Made by a program: the position numbers and the translations under genes | Notes under the pieces: generated by a model | Database searches by the model: none | What the model was told of the DNA's origin: nothing | The model's input: the letters and a program-made list of their open reading frames with translations, nothing else | In this document: in pieces, positions 1 through 6,580 of the stretch | Layout of the letters: each line of letters starts with the position of its first letter | How positions within the stretch are numbered: position 1 is the first letter of the stretch | NCBI GenBank assembly: GCA_023300835.1 | Contig: JALZVB010000302.1 | Span: 1-9,783 of the forward strand | DNA length: 9,783 nt | Direction of reading: 5' to 3' | From: Saprospiraceae bacterium | GTDB lineage: Bacteria > Bacteroidota > Bacteroidia > Chitinophagales > Saprospiraceae

Positions 1-818
1 CAAATCCATCCCCACCCGGAAGATTGATATCCAGCAAGATCAATATCCTCACTTGTATTATTATACAGTTCTATGTACTCAAGATCTTCACCAGGTGTAT
101 TATACATGATTTCTGTGATGACTAAGTCTGTTCCTCCATCACCACCTGTAGGCCCACCTCCAGTATCACAAGGTGTGAGCATATATGCATTTACGGGATA
201 TGGTTTGTTGGCGTCGCTATTCGTTGGCGTATCGTCTAGGACATTTAATGGGCCGTATATCCAGTTGTTTTCTATAAACTCAACTCCGTCTGGTCCAGTT
301 GCACATTTGCGTTGTATCCATGTTTTATTGTATTCCCAGCTTTCTCCAGTTCCATCTGTATTTCTATCTCCAAATACATCAATGACTACACCATCTTCAA
401 ACAGTTCTATCGCATCATCACCATTAAAATTATGGGCACCATTCGTATCGTAATAATCAGCTTGAAAGCCAAAATATTCTAAGAAAGCTGCAGAGTCTTG
501 AGCAACCCATAATCTTGTATCAGCCATTACATTTACTGCAGGAAAATCCCACTCTATGCTATCTGTTCCGCCTCCATTCTGCGCTGCACCGACACCATAA
601 ATACTGAGATCAGCTATATCATTAAGTACATAATATTCTGTAGCCTTTACATCAGCACTGGCATGTACGATCCCGACAAGTACCATATCACTGGCTTTAA
701 CAGTAGGACTTGATAACTGAGTGTGATCTGTTGTATAGCTGTAAGCTTGTAATGGTTGTGATAGAGTACTTAAAAGTGTGACGAATACAAGTAGGATAGA
801 AAAAAATGAAATACGCAT
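1..818 (-). CDS. Exported lamin-tail-domain (LTD) protein, C-terminus beyond window
   Basis: Reading leftward from the ATG at 818, the frame stays open for 272 codons and runs off the left edge, so the protein is partial. Residues 1-25 form a signal peptide (basic start, long hydrophobic core, likely cut near LQA). Residues about 45-205 match the LTD-like region that precedes extracellular nuclease or similar modules in many Bacteroidota proteins: EYYVLNDIADLSIYGVG, then FNGDDAIELFEDGVVIDVFG (131-150), then DGTGESWEY. A Gly-rich linker (221-230) leads into a second, clearer LTD start: LVITEIMYN (232-240) and LEYIELYNNTSEDIDLAGY. LTDs are immunoglobulin-like beta domains thought to anchor or bind in secreted proteins. 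The catalytic partner, if any (nuclease, phosphatase, CotH or a T9SS tail), lies outside the window. The signal peptide and LTD calls are solid; the overall function is not known. Confidence 0.85.
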   Translation of the reverse strand, partial: MRISFFSILLVFVTLLSTLSQPLQAYSYTTDHTQLSSPTVKASDMVLVGIVHASADVKATEYYVLNDIADLSIYGVGAAQNGGGTDSIEWDFPAVNVMADTRLWVAQDSAAFLEYFGFQADYYDTNGAHNFNGDDAIELFEDGVVIDVFGDRNTDGTGESWEYNKTWIQRKCATGPDGVEFIENNWIYGPLNVLDDTPTNSDANKPYPVNAYMLTPCDTGGGPTGGDGGTDLVITEIMYNTPGEDLEYIELYNNTSEDIDLAGYQSSGWGWI

Positions 819-1181
819 AATGTTGTGGTTGATTAATAAAAGCTGGATTATAAACTGTGATTATAAAACTAAAGATTTATTTGAATTAAGTAGTAATACT
901 ATGGCATTGTAAATTGCTGTTTAGGAATGGTAAATAATAAGTACCGTATTTTAACAAGATGATTTTGGGGTATAAAATTGGCTAAAAAGTTAGTGTAGTG
1001 ATTCATTTGGGACTAAAGTCATCAGGAACTGCAACTTGCTTAATAAACTCTTAAAAGTGTCGCTAACAACTTAGTATCGTACATTTTACACATTATGAAA
1101 ATATTTAATGTATTTTTATGGTTCAATACGTTTCTCAGGACGTATAATAACAAGTAAACTAAGTAAACTACAAGCAGGAGT
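819..1181. other. Divergent intergenic region without a recognisable gene
   Basis: This 363-base AT-rich stretch separates the leftward LTD gene from the rightward response regulator, so it should carry both promoters. I found no exact TAnnTTTG box correctly placed for either gene. The nearest are TACATTTT (1079-1086) and TACGTTTC (1129-1136) on the plus strand, both one base off consensus and without a convincing upstream TTG. No sigma-54 type -24/-12 (GG-N10-GC) element, tRNA or strong hairpin was seen. A 20-codon frame at 1095-1157 is discussed under rejected items. Confidence 0.6.
1152..1169. repeat. Short tandem repeat, 2 x AAGTAAACT
   Basis: Two perfect adjacent copies of AAGTAAACT (1152-1160 and 1161-1169) lie 12 bases upstream of the response-regulator ATG, in the probable 5' leader. 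It could be a slipped-strand duplication or part of a protein or RNA binding site; nothing else supports a role. Confidence 0.5.
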
Positions 1182-2459
1182 ATGGCTAAGATATTAATCG
1201 TAGATGACGAAAGGTCCATCAGAAGGACATTAAAAGATATTTTGGAAATGGAGAAATACCAGGTCGATGAGGCAGAAGATGGCTTATCGTGTATGGTCAA
1301 AGTAAAGCAAGAAAAGTACGATGTCATTATCCTAGATATCAAAATGCCTAAGATGGATGGCATGGATGCTATGGAAAGATTAAGTGACATATGCCCAGAT
1401 GTACCTGTTATAATGATCAGTGGTCATGGTGATATAGATACGGCAGTAGAAGCTGTTAAAAAAGGCGCATTTGACTTTATTGCTAAACCTCCAGATCTTA
1501 ATAGATTACTTATCACTGTCAGGAATGCCATGGATAAGGGGACGCTTATCGTACAGAAGAAGACACTGCAGCGGAGAGTAAAGAGAAGTACAGTTCCCAA
1601 AATTGTGGGTTCTTCATCTGGAATATCTATGTTGAAACTTACAATAGATAAGGTTGCACCTACGGATGCCCGTGTTCTTGTGCAAGGACCTAACGGAACG
1701 GGTAAGGAGCTTGTCGCCAAATGGTTGCACCAGAAAAGTTCAAGAAAATCTGGACCAATAGTAGAAGTAAATTGTGCTGCCATTCCATCAGAATTGATCG
1801 AGTCGGTATTGTTTGGACATACCAAGGGATCATTTACAGGAGCCCATAAAGACAAAGCCGGTAAGTTTGAGTTGGCTAATAAAGGGACATTGTTTCTAGA
1901 TGAGATAGGGGATATGAGTCTTAGTGCACAAGCTAAAGTACTGAGAGCACTTCAAGAAAATAGAATAACAAGAGTAGGAGGCGAGAAGTCTATTCCAGTA
2001 GATGTGAGAATTGTTTCGGCAACGAATAAAGATTTGAGATTTGAGATAAGTCAAGGTCGGTTTAGAGAAGACCTTTATCACAGATTGGCTGTAATCGTTA
2101 TGAAAGTACCTTCTCTCAATGAACGTAAAGATGATATACCTGAACTGGTAGAGCATTTTAATTCCCAAATATGCAAAGAGTATGGAATTCCTACTAAGCA
2201 CATAGCGGCTAATGCATTGAAAGAATTAACAGATATAAATTGGACAGGTAATATCAGGGAACTGCGTAATGTTGTAGAACGCTTGATTATCCTAAGTCAG
2301 GATGATATCTCTAAGAAAGATGTGATGGACTTTGCAGTAGCTGTAAGTAATACGAGGAATAGCTACCAAGAGTTGTTTGAGAAATTTGATTCGTTTTCAG
2401 ATCTCAAATCATTCCTAGAAAAAGAATTTAATAAGTATAAATCTGCAGTATTGGTATAG
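1182..2459 (+). CDS. Sigma-54-dependent response regulator (NtrC family) lacking the Fis-type HTH
   Basis: A 425-residue two-component regulator. The receiver domain (1-120) has the acidic pair D8/D9, phospho-acceptor D52 in LDIKMPKMDG, S80 and K102. The AAA+ domain (about 140-375) has Walker A GPNGTGKE (169-176), the sigma-54-contacting loop as GSFTGA (216-221; consensus GAFTGA), Walker B GTLFLDEIGDM (235-245), arginine-finger segment RFREDLYHRL (293-302), and sensor II WTGNIRELRNVVER (354-367). Family members normally end with a Fis-type helix-turn-helix of about 45 residues. Here the usual pre-HTH linker is present (QELFEKFDSFSDLKSFLEKE, 396-415), but the protein stops at SAVLV. None of the three forward frames after the stop encodes an HTH remnant. 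It should therefore be able to receive phosphate, hydrolyse ATP and remodel sigma-54 polymerase, but not bind an enhancer by itself. No sensor kinase is adjacent. Start: GGAG at 1177-1180 lies only one base from ATG, so it probably does not act as an SD. Confidence 0.93.
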   Translation: MAKILIVDDERSIRRTLKDILEMEKYQVDEAEDGLSCMVKVKQEKYDVIILDIKMPKMDGMDAMERLSDICPDVPVIMISGHGDIDTAVEAVKKGAFDFIAKPPDLNRLLITVRNAMDKGTLIVQKKTLQRRVKRSTVPKIVGSSSGISMLKLTIDKVAPTDARVLVQGPNGTGKELVAKWLHQKSSRKSGPIVEVNCAAIPSELIESVLFGHTKGSFTGAHKDKAGKFELANKGTLFLDEIGDMSLSAQAKVLRALQENRITRVGGEKSIPVDVRIVSATNKDLRFEISQGRFREDLYHRLAVIVMKVPSLNERKDDIPELVEHFNSQICKEYGIPTKHIAANALKELTDINWTGNIRELRNVVERLIILSQDDISKKDVMDFAVAVSNTRNSYQELFEKFDSFSDLKSFLEKEFNKYKSAVLV

Positions 2460-2461
2460 TC

Positions 2462-2491
2462 TTGTTTTAAAATTAAGGTGCTATATATTTC
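2462..2491 (+). promoter_or_regulatory. Possible Bacteroidota promoter for the LOG-family gene
   Basis: TTG at 2462-2464 and TATATTTC at 2484-2491 (consensus TAnnTTTG, last base off) are separated by 19 bases, as in Bacteroidota -33/-7 promoters. It would give a leader of roughly 60 bases before ATG 2561. AT-rich background makes chance matches easy, so this is only a candidate. The rest of the 101-base gap shows nothing clear. Confidence 0.2.
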
Positions 2492-2560
2492 TAATGAAAA
2501 GCATAAGCACTCTCTAATGTTAAAGTCTTCTCTAACTATTCTGTATTAATAATAAATAAG

Positions 2561-3259
2561 ATGCCACGTAATTTAAAGCAATGGACTGAAATGAAAGGAG
2601 ACAATTCTTGGACAATGTTCAAGGTAATTGCCGAGTTTGTTGATGGTTTTGAAAGACTAAATAAAATAGGCCCTTGTGCCGCTATATATGGTTCTGCAAG
2701 AACCCAACCTGGAGAAAAGTATTATGAACTCACAGTTGATATTTCTAAAGCTCTTGTAAAAGAAGGATACGGTATCATAAGTGGAGGTGGTCCAGGAATT
2801 ATGGAAGCTGCCAATAAAGGTGCTCATCTAGAAGGAGGCGTCTCTGTAGGTCTTAATATCGAATTGCCATTTGAGCAAGGCGGAAATAAGTATGTAGATC
2901 CTGATAAGCATATCAATCACAGATACTTTTTTGTGAGAAAGGTAATGTTTGTTAAGTATTCTCAAGCACTTATTGTAATGCCTGGTGGTTTCGGGACTTT
3001 AGATGAGTTGTTTGAAACAATAACGCTTATCCAAACCAAGAAGATTTCTAGGGTGCCCATTATATTAGTAGGTACTGATTTTTGGGGTGGATTGAGAGAA
3101 TGGATTCAGAAAACGATGTTAGATAAATTTGGAAACATCTCTCCAGGAGATATGGACCTTATCCCACTTGTAGATAAACCAGAAGAAGTAATAAGTATTA
3201 TCAATAAATGGTATGGAGAATCAACACAATATAAGTTAGAGCCTAACTATAATCTATAG
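2561..3259 (+). CDS. LOG family / TIGR00730 Rossmann-fold protein
   Basis: A 232-residue cytoplasmic protein of the LOG (lysine-decarboxylase-like) family. Characterised members are cytokinin-riboside-5'-monophosphate phosphoribohydrolases, or more generally nucleotide 5'-monophosphate hydrolases. Visible hallmarks are IYGSART (42-48), SGGGPGIMEAANKGA (74-88), the conserved basic pair R126/K127 in YFFVRKVMF, and the signature PGGFGTLDE (141-149) with catalytic E149. The N-terminal extension (WTMFKVIAEFVDGFERL) and SVGLNIELPFEQ (95-106) are typical of the longer Bacteroidota type. All catalytic motifs are intact, so the protein is probably active, but the real bacterial substrate is not established and the cytokinin role should not be assumed. 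It lies 101 bases after the response regulator and is convergent with the HAD gene, with only 17 bases between the stops, too little for separate terminators. Confidence 0.93.
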   Translation: MPRNLKQWTEMKGDNSWTMFKVIAEFVDGFERLNKIGPCAAIYGSARTQPGEKYYELTVDISKALVKEGYGIISGGGPGIMEAANKGAHLEGGVSVGLNIELPFEQGGNKYVDPDKHINHRYFFVRKVMFVKYSQALIVMPGGFGTLDELFETITLIQTKKISRVPIILVGTDFWGGLREWIQKTMLDKFGNISPGDMDLIPLVDKPEEVISIINKWYGESTQYKLEPNYNL

Positions 3260-3276
3260 GTGGGGATTGGCTGAAT

Positions 3277-3777
3277 TTAGATATTGCTAATCATACTTGG
3301 GGCTGATTTAGATACTAATTCAAGTGGAGTATCTAAGATCAATAATGCATCTTGAATATGTGATTGCGTTAAACCTATGAGAGGTTTTGTTAAGACCACT
3401 CTGTTTTTCAAAACCACAGATATACCATTCAATGATTTATCGTCATCAATAATAACAAAGTCATCAACTTTATCGGTCGAATTAAACCATTTTGTTATCT
3501 CTTGGGACCTACTCAATCTGTGCAAGTTATCTGGCAATTTATTCAATCCATTGACTTTTACGCCTCTGAACGAAAAAATACTGATCCACTCGTGTATAGA
3601 AAATCTTCCTTTATGAGAGGTTGTAAGTAATATATCTGCGTTACTTTTAGAAATAATCGCATTTAAAGCTATTACTGATTTAGGATTAAATATCGAGAAT
3701 CCGTCTTCTAAAATAGGTGGTGGACTCCAAGATTTAGCTGGAACCATTACGCCATCTATGTCTAATAATATTAACAT
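3277..3777 (-). CDS. Small HAD-fold protein (HAD_SAK-like)
   Basis: A 166-residue protein with a minimal HAD (haloacid dehalogenase) core and no obvious cap domain. Motif I is MLILLDIDGVMV with the DxD pair D6/D8. Motif II is LLTTSHK (50-56), where T52/T53/S54 would bind phosphate. A motif III candidate is the basic region RLSRSQEITKW (87-97). Motif IV is FVIIDDDKSL (107-116) with D111-D113. This pattern resembles the short HAD proteins assigned to the 'Swiss army knife' (HAD_SAK) group, suggested by comparative genomics to act in RNA end repair; that is a family-level suggestion only. The most likely activity is a phosphohydrolase acting on a phosphorylated end or small molecule. It follows the ParB-like gene: the gap is 19 bases if that gene's frameshift is corrected, so the two are probably one transcription unit. 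The upstream gap is AT-rich with no Shine-Dalgarno. Confidence 0.8.
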   Translation of the reverse strand: MLILLDIDGVMVPAKSWSPPPILEDGFSIFNPKSVIALNAIISKSNADILLTTSHKGRFSIHEWISIFSFRGVKVNGLNKLPDNLHRLSRSQEITKWFNSTDKVDDFVIIDDDKSLNGISVVLKNRVVLTKPLIGLTQSHIQDALLILDTPLELVSKSAPSMISNI

Positions 3778-3796
3778 AATTTAAAATTAAGCATTA

Positions 3797-3950
3797 TTAA
3801 GCTATAATGTTTTCAACTTCTTTTATATCAATTTTATTGAATTTTGCATCTTCTTCATTTAACATTTTAACTTTTGAGGCTGAATCCCAGTCATCACCAA
3901 CGAATGAAACAATATTCCAACTAAATTCGTTCAAATCACTTGGAGTGGGG
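3797..3950 (-). pseudogene. Out-of-frame C-terminal part of the ParB-like gene
   Basis: Beyond the G4 run at 3947-3950 (C4 on the coding strand), the ParB-like reading continues in another frame to TAA at 3797-3799. It encodes PTPSDLNEFSWNIVSF, then VGDDWDSASKVKMLNEED, and ends KEVENIIA. It is protein-like in composition, and adding one C to the run joins it smoothly to the upstream frame to give a 135-residue protein. This is either a true inactivating frameshift or a missing base in the assembly. I favour one original gene covering 3797-4203. Confidence 0.7.
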
Positions 3951-4203
3951 TAATTATATTAGACACGATTCCAATATCGATACCTAAAAGAATTGAACTT
4001 ATGTATCTGTGATGGCCGTCAATAATCAAGTTGTCATCACTCACATGAATGGGTCTGAACCTTATTTTATGTTTCATCTTCTTACAAATCCTAGTAATTA
4101 TTGGCAGAGATACTTTAGCTTGATTTGGTCTAAAGATATTTTCTTTCTTTTCTAAAATAGACAGTATTAAATCTCTATTTATTTCCATTTCATGTTTTTC
4201 CAT
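3931..4203 (-). CDS. ParB/sulfiredoxin-fold domain protein, frameshifted
   Basis: As read, 90 residues, ending early at TGA 3931-3933. The core motif LIIDGHHRYISSILLGI carries the GHHR signature at the position of GxxR in ParB (nuclease/CTPase) and GCHR in sulfiredoxin; the IxDGHHR form is typical of small ParB-N-like proteins. Upstream, RFRPIHVSDDN fits the strand that sets the target residue in this fold. There is no helix-turn-helix, so it is not a chromosome-partitioning ParB. The last residues (IITPLQVI) are out of frame: with one extra C the frame continues another 45 codons to 3797. ATG 4203 and the in-frame ATG 4188 (Met6) are both possible, and an exact TAnnTTTG box 8 bases upstream of 4203 suggests a very short leader. 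Neighbours: the HAD gene follows directly in the same direction. Function is unknown; nucleotide or nucleic-acid binding is inferred from fold and partner. Confidence 0.75.
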   Translation of the reverse strand: MEKHEMEINRDLILSILEKKENIFRPNQAKVSLPIITRICKKMKHKIRFRPIHVSDDNLIIDGHHRYISSILLGIDIGIVSNIITPLQVI

Positions 4204-4210
4204 TTCAATT

Positions 4211-4218
4211 CAAATGTA
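4211..4218 (-). promoter_or_regulatory. Candidate -7 box (TACATTTG) for the ParB-like/HAD unit
   Basis: Read on the minus strand this is TACATTTG, an exact match to the Bacteroidota -7 consensus TAnnTTTG. It lies 7 bases from the ATG at 4203, implying a nearly leaderless mRNA or use of Met6 at 4188. The -33 position reads around TATTCG, a poor match to TTTG, which lowers confidence. Confidence 0.35.
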
Positions 4219-4253
4219 GATGATTAAGTGCTTTCGAATACACCTCTTGCTTT

Positions 4254-4643
4254 TCACCGAGATCCCACAAATATATCTTCAAAGTCTTGACCACCAAAAT
4301 CTCTGGATATAAAGATGTGAATAGAATCTTGTGTAAAGTTTCCCGTGCCAGAAGTGAATGTAGATGAAAGCTGATCACCTGATAATTGAAGACTAAAATT
4401 TGTCCTATCGGAGTTTACGTAATCAAGTGTCGCATCAAATCTTGAGTCGATATTAGAAAACAGTAAGTTGCCTAGAAGTTCTCCAGTTCCATCTCTGTTA
4501 TCTTGAATTGTAACAGGTATAGTTATATCATCTTTGTTTTGCACTTGATAAATTCTGACCTCAGGTTCCATAACAATTGGTTCGTCAAAATCACAAGAAA
4601 CGAATAATAAAAGTGCTATTGTAAAAAGTAATGTATATTTCAT
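4254..4643 (-). CDS. Small exported lipoprotein
   Basis: A 129-residue lipoprotein. Residues 1-16 are a signal peptide (MKYTLLFTIALLLFVS) ending at lipid-accepting C17. The sequence after it, CDFDEP, is acidic, as in the lipoprotein export signals that send Bacteroidota lipoproteins to the cell surface. The mature part has no motif I can name. It is rich in short beta-type stretches with Asp/Thr/Ser (for example NRDGTGELLGNLLF, FSLQLSGDQLSSTFTSG, DSIHIFISRDFGG), consistent with a small all-beta fold. Its end, DSIHIFI...IFVGSR, resembles the end of the other lipoprotein in this window (GDSIRIENF...IRGVRR). It lies 98 bases after the porin and 50 bases before the ParB-like gene, all in one direction. 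The gap upstream has no exact promoter box, so read-through from the porin is possible. Function unknown. Confidence 0.8.
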   Translation of the reverse strand: MKYTLLFTIALLLFVSCDFDEPIVMEPEVRIYQVQNKDDITIPVTIQDNRDGTGELLGNLLFSNIDSRFDATLDYVNSDRTNFSLQLSGDQLSSTFTSGTGNFTQDSIHIFISRDFGGQDFEDIFVGSR

Positions 4644-4741
4644 AATGGTAAGTTTTGAGTTTCGACGACGACTTAGTCAACGAAGTTTCATACTTATCTA
4701 TATTTAGGGATTACTTAACAATAGGAATTCTATCCTCCTAA

Positions 4742-6580
4742 TTAATCTCTGAAAACCCACCTTACTCCCATGCGTAGTTTCCAATCTTGCTGTGGATGAT
4801 TCAATACTTGATAATGAACTTCTTGCTCAAAGAAATCTAATATGTTTTCCAGTTTAACAAATATTCTGAAGGATTGGACTTTGAAATTTGCGTAGGTTTC
4901 TACATAATGATAGCGGTCATTAGAAGCAGAAGGGACTGCTGGGTAGAAAGCACCGTTGACTGGCATAAATTGAATATTGTCAGAATGTAAAGTGCTATAA
5001 TATGAAGCGCCTAGTCTTGTGAGTAACTGCTTATTAAACAAGTTGAACTCACCATATAGAGAATGTATCCCATATAATGTGGGCAGATTAAATACATTAT
5101 CTGTAAAGTTCTGTAAGATAACTGCGTTTTCAATTCCTATAAATCCTAATCTGGTTTTCTGCTCTATTTGTCCTTGAAAATATTCAATACTTCCCTGATT
5201 TTGAATAGGGATAGCTAAGGTGTCATAAGAAACAGCTTTGTCTATAATACCAGTCTTAGCCGAAACAGTCAGGTTTGCAGTTTTCCAGTTTATCGCTCCA
5301 CCAAAACTGAACTCATTGGTCTTACTGAAATTGTTGTCATAGACGAGGGAATCCGTAACTGAAAATTGTTGTTGTATCAGTGAAGGATCATATCTTATAA
5401 TATCTATGAAACCGTTAAACTGTATATTATCATTAGGTCTAACCTTTAATTGTGAGTTGAGTTGAATGTTTCCGACATTACTCCCTAGCCCTAATTTGCC
5501 TTCAGCGAAAACTGATATAGTCCGGGAAGGACTGACTTTTATATTAGAAAAAGCTGTCAAATCGTTAACGGTTAATGTGTTTTGATCTCTCGTATATCGT
5601 TGCAAACTATGTTTCAATCCGATAGCAATATCAATTCCTTTTCTATTAAAACTCAGATCAATAGTATTGTCTAACTTATTAAATGACATGAAATACCTGA
5701 GCCCTCTAGTATCTACAATGTAAGGTAAGCTATAGACGAGACTATCATTATTAGAGCCTATGGTTTCATCGGCATAATGGAAGCTTCCATGTTCGTATTT
5801 TACCTGGTGATGTGCACCATACTTTGTCTTGTATCTGAAGAAGTTGTCAAGTGCATAAGTGAACTGTTCGTGTCTCGTATCTGTTCCAGAAAGCCTTACA
5901 GGAATAGAAGCTCGCCTTCTTGAAACAGTATTTGTTGGTCCGCCATTGTGATTTTCATTATTAATATTGGCTAAGAAGCTAAAAAATAAATTATGGTTTT
6001 TCTCTGGGTTTTGTTTCCAGAAACCTAAACCTAGATGTGTACTTTTAGTTTCTTGATTTCTGTAATCACCAGTATGATTAACTCTTCTAAAGTCAAGAGA
6101 TAGATTTACATCATTTGCAAAGTTTCTGCTGAATTTAGCGTCTACAATGAAGTTAGCTTGTCCGTTAATGGGACTAAAAAATAAATTATTGTAAGCTGAT
6201 TTTAATCTATAGTATTTGAGATCATTCTGTGATAAGTTATAATTGTCATATTGATGAAATCCTACGTCCGTGTTGATGTGATTTCTATGTTTGTAGACAA
6301 TGTCATATTGAGCTGATCCCAAGTTGCCTGTTGTGAGGGCAGCCTTGTCTATCGTTCTGAATGAGGCAATCTTTTCAAGGTCAATTAACATAGTATCTTG
6401 TACAGTTTGACGACGATTGATGTCAGCAAGTGTAAAAGTTGATAGGCCTACAGTATCTACTATTGTCCTATCTAGTTTTATCCCCCCACCGTTATCATCG
6501 TCAGATTGCGTTGCCCCTTTTTTTGGCGCAAAGCCACACAAGCATACAATAAGTATAAACTTTAGAATATTATTTGCCAA
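4742..6580 (-). CDS. Putative porin (Porin_10-type outer-membrane beta-barrel)
   Basis: A 612-residue outer-membrane protein. Residues 1-25 are a signal peptide ending near GATQ. Family hallmarks of the Bacteroidota 'putative porin' group (Porin_10) are present in order: the soluble N-terminal stretch (FTLADINRRQTVQDTML, 49-65), GNLGSAQYDIVY (85-96), DVGFHQYDNYNL (105-116), and LDFRRVNHTGDYRNQ (162-176). Many alternating beta-strands follow, and the final segment has LENILDF (from 577) and the last strand KLRMGVRWVFRD. Its length fits the family (roughly 600-700). It probably forms a channel; no transported substrate is known, and there is no plug or TonB box. The ATG at 6580 lies inside the 3' end of the upstream secreted-protein gene (11-base overlap), which strongly suggests translational coupling. 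No better in-frame start explains the signal peptide. Confidence 0.9.
   Translation of the reverse strand: MANNILKFILIVCLCGFAPKKGATQSDDDNGGGIKLDRTIVDTVGLSTFTLADINRRQTVQDTMLIDLEKIASFRTIDKAALTTGNLGSAQYDIVYKHRNHINTDVGFHQYDNYNLSQNDLKYYRLKSAYNNLFFSPINGQANFIVDAKFSRNFANDVNLSLDFRRVNHTGDYRNQETKSTHLGLGFWKQNPEKNHNLFFSFLANINNENHNGGPTNTVSRRRASIPVRLSGTDTRHEQFTYALDNFFRYKTKYGAHHQVKYEHGSFHYADETIGSNNDSLVYSLPYIVDTRGLRYFMSFNKLDNTIDLSFNRKGIDIAIGLKHSLQRYTRDQNTLTVNDLTAFSNIKVSPSRTISVFAEGKLGLGSNVGNIQLNSQLKVRPNDNIQFNGFIDIIRYDPSLIQQQFSVTDSLVYDNNFSKTNEFSFGGAINWKTANLTVSAKTGIIDKAVSYDTLAIPIQNQGSIEYFQGQIEQKTRLGFIGIENAVILQNFTDNVFNLPTLYGIHSLYGEFNLFNKQLLTRLGASYYSTLHSDNIQFMPVNGAFYPAVPSASNDRYHYVETYANFKVQSFRIFVKLENILDFFEQEVHYQVLNHPQQDWKLRMGVRWVFRD

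Noticed and set aside
73..453. Plus-strand 126-codon open frame
   Set aside because: It lies wholly opposite the LTD gene, has low-complexity Ser/Pro/Val content and no recognisable motif; the minus-strand reading has a signal peptide and clear domains.
1095..1157. 20-codon frame upstream of the response regulator (MKIFNVFLWFNTFLRTYNNK) as a leader peptide
   Set aside because: It is short, has no ribosome-binding site, no attenuator-like hairpin follows it, and its composition is what AT-rich DNA gives by chance.
1424..1855. Minus-strand 143-codon open frame
   Set aside because: It is antisense to the conserved receiver and AAA+ coding sequence of the response regulator and shows no protein family features.
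3797..4203. Programmed ribosomal frameshift in the ParB-like gene
   Set aside because: The C4 run is not a slippery heptamer, there is no clear downstream stem or pseudoknot, and a second similar frameshift in the window makes a sequencing or assembly error more likely.
4661..4672. Triplet run (CGACGACGACTT) between porin and lipoprotein as a regulatory repeat
   Set aside because: Only three units, no symmetry beyond a 4-base arm around it, and no support for a role.
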